Assembly: GCF_021397715.1 (NCBI RefSeq) | Contig: NZ_CP090209.1 | Span: 100,786 to 164,785 of the forward strand | Origin: Pantoea agglomerans | GTDB taxonomy: Bacteria > Pseudomonadota > Gammaproteobacteria > Enterobacterales > Enterobacteriaceae | Direction: 5' to 3' | Length of the DNA stretch: 64,000 nucleotides | Shown here: positions 9,135 to 18,905 of the stretch, piece after piece | Layout of the letters: each line of letters opens with the position of its first letter | Numbering within the stretch: position 1 is the stretch's first letter | Program-made: the position numbers and the translations under genes | The notes under the pieces: generated by a model | Told to the model about the DNA's origin: nothing | Seen by the model: the letters and a program-made list of their open reading frames with translations, nothing else | Databases searched by the model: none

Positions 9135-9433
9135 TCTCTCCTGTTTAATTTCCCTGGTTTTCAGGATAGCCAGGCCTCGCTATTTTGCTTAATGCGGATG
9201 CGATCGATTCTCTCTGACCGCCGACGTTCGGGCGACTTTTCTGAATGCTGGGGGCCAGCAGCAGCAGAATCCTGAGCAACCTCCGGCGGGATCCGTTTGC
9301 GCGGGAGAAAGAAATGATACCGTCAGGATGTTTAGCCTGAACGTAACAAACTATAATCAGCGCTGCACCGCTTTGACACAACCGGCAGGAATGCCGGTTT
9401 TGCGCCCGCCTTAAAAAGGAAGAGACCCCGCTG

Positions 9434-12400
9434 ATGTTTTCTCGTTTTTTTATTTATCGTCCCGTCTTCGCATGGGTCGTTGCCATTCTTATCATGCTGC
9501 TTGGTGCGCTCTCCATCACGCTATTGCCGGTTGAGCAATATCCTGATGTCGCGCCGCCATCGGTCAATATCAGTGCCACCTATACCGGTGCGTCCGCCGA
9601 GACGCTGGAAAACAGCGTCACCCAGGTGATTGAGCAGCAGCTGACCGGGCTGGATCACCTGCTTTACTTCACCTCCAGCAGCAGTTCGCAGGGCAATGTG
9701 ACGGTGACGGTGACCTTCAGTCAGGGCACCGATCCTGACACCGCGCAGGTGCAGGTCCAGAACAAGGTGCAGCAGGCCCTGTCGCGCCTGCCCAGCGAGG
9801 TGCAGCAACTTGGCGTGACGGTCACGAAGTCGCAGTCAAACTTTTTGCTGGTGATGGGGCTGTATGACACCACGGGCAAGAGCAACAGCACCGATATCGG
9901 TGACTGGCTGGTGAGTAATATGCAGGAGCCGCTGGCCAGAACCGAAGGGGTAGGGGATATCCAGGTCTTCGGCGGGCAGTATGCGATGCGTATCTGGCTC
10001 GATCCGTTCAAGCTGAACGCCTATTCACTGCAGCCTTCTGACGTGACGGCAGCAATTCGCTCGCAGAATATCCAGATCTCAGCCGGTAAAATTGGTGGCC
10101 TGCCGTCACCTGAAAATCAGCAACTGACCGCCACGGTCAGAGCGCAGTCACGGCTGCAGACGCCGGAGCAGTTCCGCAACATCATCGTTAAAAGCGATAC
10201 CCGCGGGGCGGTTGTGCGCGTCGGTGACGTGGCCCGCGTCGAGCTGGGTGGCGAATCTTACGACATGACGACCCGGCTTAATGGTCATCCGGCGGCGGGT
10301 ATCGGGGTGATGCTGGCACCGGGCGCCAATGCACTCAACACGGCGACGCTGGTAAAAAATAAAGTGGAGGAGTATCGCCACTCAATGCCGGAAGGCTACG
10401 AGGTCGCCTATGCGCTTGATAGCACCGACTTCATCAAAATCTCGGTGGAAGATGTGGTCATTACCCTGATCGAAGCGATAGCGCTGGTCGTGGTGGTGAT
10501 GTACCTGTTCCTGCAAAACCTCCGCGCGACGCTGATCCCGGCGCTGGCGGTACCGGTGGTGCTGCTCGGTACCTTTGGCGTGCTGGCACTGTGCGGTTAC
10601 ACCATCAATACCCTGACGCTGTTTGCCATGGTGCTGGCGATCGGGCTGCTGGTGGATGACGCGATCGTGGTGGTGGAGAACGTCGAGCGCATCATGCACG
10701 ACGAAGGCCTGCCCGCCCGCGAGGCCACGGAAAAGTCGATGAAAGAGATTTCCGGTGCGCTGATTGCTATCGCGCTGGTGTTGTCGGCGGTCTTTCTGCC
10801 GATGGCCTTTTTCGCCGGATCGACCGGGGTGATCTATCGGCAATTTTCGGTCACTATCATTGCGGCCATGTCCTTCTCGGTGCTGGTGGCGCTGACGCTG
10901 ACACCGGCGCTGTGTGGCATGTTGCTCCGCCCCGGAACGCCGCATCGCAAAGGTTTCTTTGGCGGATTTAATCGCTTCTACGCCGCCACGGAACGCCAGT
11001 ATCGTCACAAAGTGGTCAGCACGCTGCGTCGTCCGCTGATTATGGTGTCGCTGTATGCTGCAATGGGTGTCGTGCTGTTTGTGATGTTCACCCGATTGCC
11101 GGGCAGCTTCCTGCCTACCGAGGACCAGGGCAGTATTATGCTTCAGGCGACCCTGCCCGCAGGCGCAACCGCCAGTCGCACTGAGGCGGTCAATAAGCAG
11201 ATCATTGACTGGTTTCTGACCGAAGAGAAAGAGAACATCGATGTAGTGTTTACCATCAACGGCTTTAACTTCAGCGGCGCGGCGCAGAATGCCGGCATGG
11301 CGTTTATCAAACTGAAAAACTGGGATCAGCGTCCCGGCAAGGAGAACTCGGCGGAAGCGATCGCCGGGCGCGCCACCTATGCGCTCTCTGCGATTCGTGA
11401 TGCGCAGATCTTTGCCCTGACGCCACCTTCGGTGCCCGGCCTGGGGCAGAATAATGGCTTCACCTATGAACTGCTGGCCAGTGGCGGCACTACCCGCGAT
11501 CAACTGGGCCAGCTGCGTGATCAACTGCTACAGAGCGCCGCGAAAAGCCCTGAACTGATCGGGGTCCGTGCAAATATTCTGCCGCAGACGCCGCAGTTGC
11601 AGGTCGATATCGATACCAGTAAGGCGGTGGCGCTGGGACTGCAGCTGGATGATGTGACCGATACCCTGACCAGCGCCTGGGGCGGTGCCTATATCAATGA
11701 CTTTATCGATCGCGGCCGCGTCAAACGGGTCTATGTGCAGGGCGATGGTCAGTACCGGTCAGCACCGTCCGATCTGGATAAATGGTTTATCCGCAACAGT
11801 GAAGGCAGCATGACGCCATTCTCGGCCTTCGCCTCAACCCACTGGACCATGGGACCGGAGAGTCTCAATCGCTATAACGGCTCCGCTTCTTACGAAATCC
11901 AGGGGCAGAACGCGGAAGGCTACAGTTCCGGCGATGCGATGAACACCATTGAACGGCTGGCTAATGAGCTTCCAGCCGGCACGACCGGGGCCTGGAGCGG
12001 TCTCTCGCTGCAGGAGAAGCAGGCGGGCGGTCAGTCAACCACCCTGTATGCGATCTCAATTCTGGTGGTGTTCCTCTGTCTGGCCGCGCTGTATGAGAGC
12101 TGGTCAGTGCCGTTCTCGGTGCTGCTGGCGGTGCCGCTTGGCGTGCTGGGTACGGTGCTGGCGGTTGCCATGCGCGGATTGAGCAACGACATCTATTTCC
12201 AGGTGGCGTTACTGACGACCGTCGGGCTGACTTCCAAGAACGCCATCCTGATTATTGAGTTTGCCGAGGAAGCGGTGCGTCAGGGAAGCTCGCTGAGTGC
12301 GGCGGCCCTGCAGGCGGCGCGCACCCGTTTACGGCCGATCATGATGACCTCGCTGGCGTTTATTGCCGGGGTGATCCCGCTGGCGGTCGCCACCGGAGCC

Positions 12401-12538
12401 GGGGCCAACAGTCGTATCGCGATCGGCACCGGTATTATTGGCGGAACGCTGGCGGGTACGGTGCTGGCGCTGTTCTTTGTGCCACTGTTCTTTGTGCTGG
12501 TGAAGCATTATCTCACCCGACATCGTAAGGCCGGATAA
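9434..12538 (+). CDS. RND multidrug efflux permease (AcrB/AcrD, HAE1 family), unlinked to an adaptor gene
   Basis: The 1034-residue inner-membrane protein is a full-length HAE1 pump. It starts FFIYRPVFAWV, has the LPVEQYPDVAPP porter motif, twelve expected membrane helices, and the proton-relay aspartates D408-D409 in GLLVDDAIVVVENV, with the partner lysine in TSKNAILIIEF. Such trimers expel drugs, detergents or plant antimicrobials by proton antiport, together with a periplasmic adaptor and TolC. No adaptor or regulator gene is adjacent. This is the arrangement of E. coli acrD, which borrows AcrA, so the same may hold here. Resemblance is closest to AcrB/AcrD by eye; the exact orthologue is not resolved. 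AAGGAAGAG precedes ATG 9434. Confidence 0.9.
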   Translation: MFSRFFIYRPVFAWVVAILIMLLGALSITLLPVEQYPDVAPPSVNISATYTGASAETLENSVTQVIEQQLTGLDHLLYFTSSSSSQGNVTVTVTFSQGTDPDTAQVQVQNKVQQALSRLPSEVQQLGVTVTKSQSNFLLVMGLYDTTGKSNSTDIGDWLVSNMQEPLARTEGVGDIQVFGGQYAMRIWLDPFKLNAYSLQPSDVTAAIRSQNIQISAGKIGGLPSPENQQLTATVRAQSRLQTPEQFRNIIVKSDTRGAVVRVGDVARVELGGESYDMTTRLNGHPAAGIGVMLAPGANALNTATLVKNKVEEYRHSMPEGYEVAYALDSTDFIKISVEDVVITLIEAIALVVVVMYLFLQNLRATLIPALAVPVVLLGTFGVLALCGYTINTLTLFAMVLAIGLLVDDAIVVVENVERIMHDEGLPAREATEKSMKEISGALIAIALVLSAVFLPMAFFAGSTGVIYRQFSVTIIAAMSFSVLVALTLTPALCGMLLRPGTPHRKGFFGGFNRFYAATERQYRHKVVSTLRRPLIMVSLYAAMGVVLFVMFTRLPGSFLPTEDQGSIMLQATLPAGATASRTEAVNKQIIDWFLTEEKENIDVVFTINGFNFSGAAQNAGMAFIKLKNWDQRPGKENSAEAIAGRATYALSAIRDAQIFALTPPSVPGLGQNNGFTYELLASGGTTRDQLGQLRDQLLQSAAKSPELIGVRANILPQTPQLQVDIDTSKAVALGLQLDDVTDTLTSAWGGAYINDFIDRGRVKRVYVQGDGQYRSAPSDLDKWFIRNSEGSMTPFSAFASTHWTMGPESLNRYNGSASYEIQGQNAEGYSSGDAMNTIERLANELPAGTTGAWSGLSLQEKQAGGQSTTLYAISILVVFLCLAALYESWSVPFSVLLAVPLGVLGTVLAVAMRGLSNDIYFQVALLTTVGLTSKNAILIIEFAEEAVRQGSSLSAAALQAARTRLRPIMMTSLAFIAGVIPLAVATGAGANSRIAIGTGIIGGTLAGTVLALFFVPLFFVLVKHYLTRHRKAG

Positions 12539-12547
12539 CCGTCTGGT

Positions 12548-12573
12548 ACGTCTGCGGGTTCGCCTGCAGACGT
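12548..12573 (+). terminator. Stable TTCG-loop hairpin after the RND gene
   Basis: ACGTCTGCGGG (12548-12558) and CCTGCAGACGT (12563-12573) form an 11-bp stem, with one G-T wobble, closed by a TTCG loop. It starts nine bases past the stop codon. No T-run follows, so it may protect the mRNA 3' end or need a factor for termination. Confidence 0.55.
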
Positions 12574-12675
12574 GCTGATCCGCGGCATAGGGATGTTTTT
12601 CAGGATGGATTCAGTGGGGGATCTGTCGTGCAGAAGTGAGATGCCATTCCATGGCGTAAAACGTCCTAAGGCGCC

Positions 12676-12861
12676 TTATTCAGAATTACTTGCAGGACGC
12701 CGACTGATTCTGCCCCCTTTCCGACCGGCTTCCCTGGCTTTTTCATGATCGTTTTTGAAATTGCCTCCACTGACCTTGCCTCCTGCACTGCCAGCTTCGC
12801 TCGCACGGCCCGGATCGTTGGCAAAATTGCCGGCACCACCTCTGTATTTCTGTTGTGTCAT
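12676..12861 (-). CDS. YciG-like KGG-repeat general stress protein
   Basis: This 61-residue, very hydrophilic protein carries the KGG/Con-10 pattern: RGGAGNFANDPGRASEAGSAGGKVSGG followed in spirit by a second unit NFKNDHEKAREAGRKGG. Family members in enterobacteria (YciG) belong to the RpoS-dependent stress response, and YciG has been linked to swarming. Start ATG 12861 has a perfect AGGAGG eight bases upstream; an ATG six codons further out would place that site inside the gene. It is transcribed towards the RND pump, convergently. Confidence 0.85.
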   Translation of the reverse strand: MTQQKYRGGAGNFANDPGRASEAGSAGGKVSGGNFKNDHEKAREAGRKGGRISRRPASNSE

Positions 12862-13065
12862 AGTGAGACCTCCTATCAATGTTCCATTAGATAAAAAGGA
12901 CTAGCTAGTCACATCACGAAGCATAGATGACCGCTTCGTTTATGCAAATGCACATCTGAAAAAGCGTGAAATTGTTTCGATCATGACCTTGTGCCGTGGC
13001 TGAACCGGCAGCGATCCCGCCATCCCCAGGCTACCCTTATAAGCTCAACGAAAAAGGAGAACGCG

Positions 13066-13362
13066 ATGACTGATGCAACCTTAATCGATACGCTTGAGTT
13101 TGGTTCTGATCAACAGAAGCAAAAATATGAAATTTACGGTGAGGATGACCGGACGCCTACCCACGCGGTCATATACCGTCAGCAGCAAGGCGAATGGCAG
13201 CCGCTGGACGAAACGCTGAGCTTTGCCGCCCTGGATGAACAGCAGGAAGTGACCGGTTCAATGGGGTATGGCGCTGGCGACAGCCTGCCGGACCTGCGCG
13301 ACTTACCGGCTGAAGCCCGACAGCGCTGCGAGCAACACTGGCAGCAGAGCCGTAATGGGTAA
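13066..13362 (+). CDS. Conserved-looking acidic hypothetical protein (98 aa)
   Basis: ATG 13066 is preceded by AAGGAG at ideal distance and the gene ends before an intrinsic terminator, so it is a good single-gene unit. The protein is acidic and soluble, without signal peptide or membrane segment. The middle (THAVIYRQQQGEWQPLDE) looks like a small beta-rich fold, and the C-terminal part (LPDLRDLPAEARQRCEQHW) like a helix. I do not recognise the family and assign no function. Confidence 0.65.
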   Translation: MTDATLIDTLEFGSDQQKQKYEIYGEDDRTPTHAVIYRQQQGEWQPLDETLSFAALDEQQEVTGSMGYGAGDSLPDLRDLPAEARQRCEQHWQQSRNG

Positions 13363-13373
13363 GCAGTAAATTT

Positions 13374-13399
13374 GCCGGGGACGCCTCCCGGCTTATTTT
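13374..13399 (+). terminator. Intrinsic terminator
   Basis: GCCGGG (13374-13379) pairs with CCCGGC (13387-13392), followed by TTATTTTAT. It lies 11 bp after the stop codon of the 98-residue hypothetical gene. Confidence 0.8.
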
Positions 13400-13628
13400 A
13401 TGCTGCCTGATCGCGCTGCTTTCATTATTTTCACCAACTACAGCAATCGTTAAAGATATTCCCGCTACTGGCGATAACGAACAGGCGTTGAGCGTGCCGA
13501 CCAGTGATGATTCCGGCCCTCAGCGTTGAGTTCTGAACGCGTACGGACCTGCTTTTAGCCCTCCTTTTTGACACACCAGAAAGCGCTTTTAAGCGCAAAA
13601 TCCTTCTTATCACAGCGAAAACAATAAT

Positions 13629-15602
13629 ATGTCGATGATTAAGGCGATAAAAAAACGCCTGCCTGCCGCCCGCTTTGGGCGCAGCAGCCAGCCTGCGAAT
13701 GGCACTTTTGATTGTCGTGCGTTGCCGGCATCGCTTGCCGCCGCCGGCCTGAGCAACCGCGCTGGTGGTCTGTTGATGACCTTTGTGCCGCCCGAAGCGG
13801 ATTTCCAGCGGGTCAGTCACGCCTGGCAGCGGTTTACCTCTGCTGACCTGACGGTGCTGACGCTTTCTTCTAACGGCGCCCTGAGCAGCAGCGGTAAACA
13901 GAGCACCTATTGTGACGGTGCCGGCCAGCAAGGCAGCTGGCTCTGGTTACCGGACAGCCTGATTGCGCGGCATGAAACGCACATTATTGACCTGCATGGT
14001 CAGGATACCCACACCGCCAGCCAGCGCATCACCGCGATACAACAGGAGCTGGAACGGTTACCGTTGCGGATGCCGCTCTCAGCCGATCGGACCTTTGCGA
14101 TGATCTACTGCGACGGTCTTTCTGCCTCGGAAGGTTTCCTGATGCAGGCCTGGTACAATAGCGGGCGTTTTCCCTGTCTGGCGATCGGCGGATCGGCTGG
14201 CGGTAAAATCAGCTTTGACGGCACCTGGATTGGCGTCGGCGGCGAGATATTACAGGGCAAAGCGGTGATTATTTTTTGCCAGATGGCGGCGGGGAAATCC
14301 TTTGCCCCGTTCAAGAGTCAGAACTTCACACCGCTCGACACCAGCTGGTTAATCGCCGAGGCTGACCCGATTGCGCGCACCGTCAGCTCGGTATTTAACC
14401 GCCAGGGAGAGCAGCAATCGCTGATTTCTGCGCTCTGCACCCATCTGAACTGCCAGGCGACGCAGCTCACCGAGCGACTGCAGGGCCTGACGTTTGGCGT
14501 GAAGGTGGGCGACGAATACTTTATTCGTTCGGTTGCCCGAATCGAGTCCGACAGCGTGCGCTTCTTCTGCGATCTGGAGTTTGGCGATCGGCTGTTTCTG
14601 ATGCAGGAAAAAGATTTTAAACAGGCCACCCAGCAGGAGTGGCAGGCTTTCGCCCGTCAGCACGGCAAACCAGCGGCGATCCTGATGAACGACTGCATCC
14701 TGCGTCGCGTCGGGAATGCCGGTCAGTTGCATGACGCCCATTTTTTTAAAGGGATTCCGGCGGCGGGGTTCTCCAGCTTCGGTGAGATCCTGGGCGTGCC
14801 GATCAACCAGACACTGTCGGCGCTGGTGTTCTTTCATCACGATGTGAAAGCGATGAGTCAGTTCCCGGTGGAGTACGCCGGTTACGCTGCGCACTATGCG
14901 CAACGGGCATTACGTCGCTGGGAAGCGCTGAACAGCGTGCAGAGTGGCGTGCTTAACCGGGTCATTAACTATCAGCAGGCGCTGATGCCGCTGATGGAGG
15001 CCCTGCCAGTGCTGGAGAGCGCCACGCAAAGTCAGGGTGAAGCCCTGAGCGTGGCAGAAAACAGTATTCGTGCCATCAGCGATATTGCTGGCCAGAGCCA
15101 GCAGGCGCAGGAGCGGCTCGATGACGGGCTGGACGATCTGGAAAAAATCTCGCACGGGATTAATGAGATCACTCATGGCATCAGTAATATCGCCTTCCAG
15201 ACCAACATTCTGGCACTAAACGCGGCGGTGGAAGCGGCTCGCGCCGGAGAAGCGGGTCGGGGTTTTGCGGTGGTGGCTGGCGAAGTGCGACGCCTTGCGC
15301 ACTCGTCCAAAGAGCAGGCAGAAGCCACGGCCAGTAACATCAGTGACGCGGTAACGACAATTTCACGTATCCGCCGGGTGGCCAGTGACAGCGCGCACAC
15401 CGCTACCCAGATGGCCGCACGCAGCATCAATGCGGCAGACACGCTGGCGACGATGAATCAGCAGACCCGTCATGAGCGCGCCGATATCGCTAAACATCTT
15501 GGCAGCCTGCGTGAACTCAGTCAGGGCATGGAGGCAATGCAGGACGCGGTGGCGCAGCTCAGGGTGCTACAGACCCTGTCAGGCGGAAAGGTTAATGGCT
15601 GA
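13629..15602 (+). CDS. Soluble FIST-domain methyl-accepting chemotaxis protein
   Basis: The 657-residue protein has no membrane segment. Its first ~400 residues fit the FIST sensory module: a FIST_N part including LSSNGALSSSG and AIGGSAGG, and a FIST_C part ending in GIPAAGFSSFGEILGVPINQTLSALVFF in concept. FIST domains are proposed to sense small molecules such as amino acids. The C-terminal third is an MCP signalling hairpin with the conserved tip IAFQTNILALNAAVEAARAG and GRGFAVVAGEVRRLA around residues 519-560. It would therefore sense a cytoplasmic signal and control CheA. There is no C-terminal CheR pentapeptide. The start is uncertain: ATG 13629 and ATG 13635 both have weak ribosome sites. 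No che genes are nearby. Confidence 0.85.
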   Translation: MSMIKAIKKRLPAARFGRSSQPANGTFDCRALPASLAAAGLSNRAGGLLMTFVPPEADFQRVSHAWQRFTSADLTVLTLSSNGALSSSGKQSTYCDGAGQQGSWLWLPDSLIARHETHIIDLHGQDTHTASQRITAIQQELERLPLRMPLSADRTFAMIYCDGLSASEGFLMQAWYNSGRFPCLAIGGSAGGKISFDGTWIGVGGEILQGKAVIIFCQMAAGKSFAPFKSQNFTPLDTSWLIAEADPIARTVSSVFNRQGEQQSLISALCTHLNCQATQLTERLQGLTFGVKVGDEYFIRSVARIESDSVRFFCDLEFGDRLFLMQEKDFKQATQQEWQAFARQHGKPAAILMNDCILRRVGNAGQLHDAHFFKGIPAAGFSSFGEILGVPINQTLSALVFFHHDVKAMSQFPVEYAGYAAHYAQRALRRWEALNSVQSGVLNRVINYQQALMPLMEALPVLESATQSQGEALSVAENSIRAISDIAGQSQQAQERLDDGLDDLEKISHGINEITHGISNIAFQTNILALNAAVEAARAGEAGRGFAVVAGEVRRLAHSSKEQAEATASNISDAVTTISRIRRVASDSAHTATQMAARSINAADTLATMNQQTRHERADIAKHLGSLRELSQGMEAMQDAVAQLRVLQTLSGGKVNG

Positions 15603-15706
15603 TTAGTAAGCTGAAAAGACAACAAAGTGCGGTGCAAGCGGATCGGCCAGGCAAGCCGGGCCGGCAGTTGTTACACTTGACGGTGATTAACCACGCAGAG
15701 GTACCA

Positions 15707-16723
15707 ATGAAAATTAAAAGTTATGCAGCCATGCAGGCTGGTCAGGCACTTGAACTGTATGAATATGACGCTGCTGAACTTGCAGCAGAAGAAGTTGAAG
15801 TCGAGGTTGAGTATTGTGGCGTCTGCCACTCTGACCTGTCGATGATCGATAACGAGTGGGGCATTTCTCAGTTCCCTGTTATTGCCGGGCACGAAGTGAT
15901 TGGACGGGTTTCTGCGCTGGGCGATGCGGCCAAAAACAAAGGTCTGTCGGTGGGTCAGCGGGTTGGCATTGGCTGGACCGCCAAGAGCTGCCAGCACTGC
16001 GATGCCTGTATCAATGGTGAGCAGGTTAACTGTCAGCAGGGCAGCACGCCAACCATCATGAATAAAGGTGGTTTTGCTGAGAAACTGCGTGCCGACTGGC
16101 AATGGGTTATTCCGCTGCCGGAGAAACTGGACGTTGCCACTGCGGGTCCGCTGCTGTGTGGCGGCATCACCGTCTTTAAACCGCTGCTGATGAGTAATAT
16201 CACCGCCACCAGTCGTGTAGGCGTGATCGGTATCGGTGGCCTGGGCCACATTGCCATCAAGATTCTGCACGCAATGGGTGCCGAAGTGGTGGCCTTCAGC
16301 TCTACGCCAGATAAAAAGCAATCGATTCTGGACATGGGTGCAGATGAAGTGGTGAACAGCCGTGACGCTGAAGCGCTGAAGCAGCAGGCGGGTCGTTTCG
16401 ATCTGATCCTCAGCACCGTCGCGGTCGATCTGGACTGGAAACCCTATTTCGCGGCGCTGGCACCAAAAGGGAAATTCCATACCGTCGGCGCAGTGATGAA
16501 ACCGTTCCAGGTCGGTGCGTTTGACCTGATCATGGGTGACAAAGCGGTAACGGGTTCGTCCACTGGCTCGCCGGGTCAGCTGCGTTCGTTACTGAAGCTG
16601 GCGTCCCGTGCTGATATCGCACCACAGGTGGAGTTCTTCCCGATGTCAGACATCAATAAAGCGCTGGAACACGTACGCGCCGGTAAAGCCAATTACCGCG
16701 TGGTGCTGAAAGCCGATTTCTGA
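15707..16723 (+). CDS. ahr: NADPH-dependent zinc aldehyde reductase Ahr (YjgB type)
   Basis: The 338-residue protein aligns by eye with E. coli Ahr along its length, sharing the HSDLSMIDNEWG, GGFAEKLRADWQWVIPLPE and GPLLCGGITVFKPLL blocks. Ahr is a medium-chain, zinc-dependent reductase acting on a broad range of aldehydes. Catalytic zinc ligands include C40, H62 and E63; the structural zinc cysteines are at 95, 98, 101 and 109. The nucleotide site is IGIGGLGHIAIK. Start ATG 15707 has AGAGG just upstream and matches the family start. An intrinsic terminator follows immediately, so it is a single-gene unit. Confidence 0.92.
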   Translation: MKIKSYAAMQAGQALELYEYDAAELAAEEVEVEVEYCGVCHSDLSMIDNEWGISQFPVIAGHEVIGRVSALGDAAKNKGLSVGQRVGIGWTAKSCQHCDACINGEQVNCQQGSTPTIMNKGGFAEKLRADWQWVIPLPEKLDVATAGPLLCGGITVFKPLLMSNITATSRVGVIGIGGLGHIAIKILHAMGAEVVAFSSTPDKKQSILDMGADEVVNSRDAEALKQQAGRFDLILSTVAVDLDWKPYFAALAPKGKFHTVGAVMKPFQVGAFDLIMGDKAVTGSSTGSPGQLRSLLKLASRADIAPQVEFFPMSDINKALEHVRAGKANYRVVLKADF

Positions 16724-16745
16724 TGATCGTGTTATAAAAATTCCC

Positions 16746-16775
16746 TGCCGCAGATAACTGCGGCATTTTTGTTTT
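16746..16775 (+). terminator. Intrinsic terminator of ahr
   Basis: TGCCGCAG (16746-16753) and CTGCGGCA (16758-16765) form an 8-bp stem with an ATAA loop, followed by TTTTTGTTTT. It starts 22 bp past the ahr stop codon. Confidence 0.92.
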
Positions 16776-16996
16776 GTCCTCTGATTCACCCTTTCCTTCC
16801 TGTTGCTGAGCAGCGTCTGAACATTTTCCAGTTGAATTAACCGCACTGCATTCACCAACAGCAGGTTGGCCCGATTTCATCGATCACTGTCCATTGAGCC
16901 TGTCACGCCGTCGTCTGTAACCGGGTAAAGTCACATTATCGCAACCACAGCGTTGTCGACGCTGATTGTACTGAACCGAACTTTGACCGGAGCCTG

Positions 16997-17779
16997 ATGA
17001 TGAAATTAACCCAAGTCCGTAATGCCACGCTGATGCTGCACTATGCCGGCAAGAAATTCCTGATTGACCCGATGCTGGCTGAAAAAGAAGCCTGGCCGGG
17101 CTTTGAAGGGAGCGCTCGTCCGCACCTGAGAAATCCGATGGTTGAACTGCCGATGCCGGTTTCACAACTGCTGGATGCCGATGCGGTTATTCTTACCCAT
17201 ACGCATACCGATCACTGGGACGAGGCCGCGCAGCAGCAGCTACCAAAGACCATGATGATTTATACCCAGAACCACAGTGACGCCGAACTGATTCGTTCTC
17301 AGGGCTTTCACAACGTTCAGGTCTTGCAGGAAGAAAACCGATTTGTGGATGGCCTGACGATCTATAAAACTGACGGTCAGCATGGCAGTAATGCGCTGTA
17401 TGCCGACAAAGTGATGGCCGATCTGCTGGGCGATGCCTGTGGACTGGTGTTTACCCATCCGGACGAAAAAACGCTCTACATTGCTGGTGACACAGTCTGG
17501 GTTAAGCCCTATGTGCGAAGCCTGCAACGTTTTCAGCCGGACGTGGTGGTGCTGAATATTGGTAATGCGACCCACGATCTTTATGGCCCGATTATTATGG
17601 GTAAAGAGGATACACTGCATACGTTAAACATTGTGCCTCAGGCAACGCTGGTGGCTTCGCACATGGAAGCGATCAACCACTGTCTGCTGACCCGTGCTGA
17701 ACTGCGTGCTTACACCGAAGAACAGGGCATTGCCGATAACGTGCTGATTCCGCAGGATGGTGAAACCATAACCTTCTGA
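16997..17779 (+). CDS. Metallo-beta-lactamase-fold hydrolase (UlaG-like)
   Basis: The 260-residue cytoplasmic protein has an MBL fold: an N-terminal NATLMLHYAGKKFLIDPML strand pair, the metal motif THTHTDHWD (~residues 67-75), a later HGSN histidine, the GDTVW aspartate and the SHMEAINH histidine near the end. UlaG-like enzymes include lactonases and phosphodiesterases of sugar pathways. The substrate here is unknown. Two ATGs (16997, 17000) compete, with GGAG five and eight bases upstream. The AraC-type regulator gene follows after 43 bp on the same strand, so the two may form an operon or share a signal. Confidence 0.82.
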   Translation: MMKLTQVRNATLMLHYAGKKFLIDPMLAEKEAWPGFEGSARPHLRNPMVELPMPVSQLLDADAVILTHTHTDHWDEAAQQQLPKTMMIYTQNHSDAELIRSQGFHNVQVLQEENRFVDGLTIYKTDGQHGSNALYADKVMADLLGDACGLVFTHPDEKTLYIAGDTVWVKPYVRSLQRFQPDVVVLNIGNATHDLYGPIIMGKEDTLHTLNIVPQATLVASHMEAINHCLLTRAELRAYTEEQGIADNVLIPQDGETITF

Positions 17780-17822
17780 TCGGTCAGAACAGGGCGGTAT
17801 TGAGATGAATAAGGGGAACGAG

Positions 17823-18845
17823 ATGAGCGCTTTGACGGTGGCGGTGGTGGCAACGGCAGGATTCAGTCCGTTTCACTTTTCGGTTCCCTGCATCCTGTTT
17901 GGCTCCGCCCTGCCGCAGCCGGATCTGTTTCAGCTGAATATTTGTGCGGAGAAGCCTGGCGTTCTCCTTTCAGAGAGTGGCCTGTCGATCAATGTGGAGC
18001 ATGGGCTTGAACTGCTTGATGTGGCTGACATTATTATTGTGCCTTATTGGCATAATCCGGGCGAAAAACCGGCTCAGCAACTGCTTGATGCGCTGACGGC
18101 GGCCTGGCAGCGTGGTGCTGAAGTGGTGGGGCTGTGTCTGGGAACCTATGTGCTGGCTTATGCTGGCCTGCTCAATCAGCATCGTGCTGCCACGCACTGG
18201 GAATTTGAGCGCGACTTCAGTCAACGCTTTCCGGACGTTCATCTCGACAGTAACGCGCTCTACACCCGTGACGATCGTCTGATTACCTCGGCCGGAACTG
18301 CAGCGGGCATCGACTGTTGTCTGGATATCATTCGTCAGCACTACGGCAGCGCCGTGGCCAACCGTGTGGCGAGAAGAATGGTAGTGCCGCCTTATCGTGA
18401 TGGAGGACAGGCGCAGTTTATCGAGCGTCCGGTTCCTGAAAATACCCGCGACGGTAAAATCAATGCGCTGCTGGACTCACTGCGGCATAACCTTCATCAG
18501 CCGCACGATCTCGATTCTCTGGCTCAATCGGCTGGCATGAGCCGGCGAACCCTGACGCGCCATTTTTTCAAAGCGACCGGCATGACGCTGGGGGAATGGC
18601 TGCTGGCTGAGCGTCTGCAACGCAGCCAGGAACTGCTGGAAACCACCGGCATCAGTATTGAAAGCGTGGCTGAGAAAGTCGGTTTCCACTCACCCATCTC
18701 TTTTCGCCAGCGTTTTAAACAGCGGTTTGGCGTCACGCCCAGCGAATGGCGACGAACCTTTCGCGGACCGCTGTCAGTGTCGAAAGATGAGAGCGTACAG
18801 ACATCGGGCCGTCAGGCCACGACGAGCCTAATGCAGGCAAAATAG
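17823..18845 (+). CDS. GlxA-family AraC-type transcriptional regulator
   Basis: The 340-residue protein joins a DJ-1/PfpI-like domain (about residues 1-190) to a C-terminal AraC helix-turn-helix pair (about 220-315). The nucleophile elbow VVGLCLGTYVLAYAGLL keeps the cysteine of the amidase fold, and AGTAAGIDCCLDIIR is typical of GlxA regulators. The DNA-binding part shows AQSAGMSRRTLTRHFFKATG and IESVAEKVGFHSPISFRQRF. Start ATG 17823 has AGGGGA eight bases upstream; ATG 17805 does not. It probably regulates the preceding hydrolase gene or an unlinked catabolic function. Confidence 0.87.
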   Translation: MSALTVAVVATAGFSPFHFSVPCILFGSALPQPDLFQLNICAEKPGVLLSESGLSINVEHGLELLDVADIIIVPYWHNPGEKPAQQLLDALTAAWQRGAEVVGLCLGTYVLAYAGLLNQHRAATHWEFERDFSQRFPDVHLDSNALYTRDDRLITSAGTAAGIDCCLDIIRQHYGSAVANRVARRMVVPPYRDGGQAQFIERPVPENTRDGKINALLDSLRHNLHQPHDLDSLAQSAGMSRRTLTRHFFKATGMTLGEWLLAERLQRSQELLETTGISIESVAEKVGFHSPISFRQRFKQRFGVTPSEWRRTFRGPLSVSKDESVQTSGRQATTSLMQAK

Positions 18846-18849
18846 CGAG

Positions 18850-18888
18850 CCGGAAAATTCAGCAATCAGGCGCGGCTGAATTTTCCGG
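18850..18888. terminator. Bidirectional hairpin between convergent genes
   Basis: CCGGAAAATTCAGC (18850-18863) pairs perfectly with GCTGAATTTTCCGG (18875-18888). The 14-bp stem fills the 60-bp gap between the convergent AraC-type and H-NS-like genes. Confidence 0.75.
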
Positions 18889-18905
18889 AGCGGCATGATC
18901 ACGGA

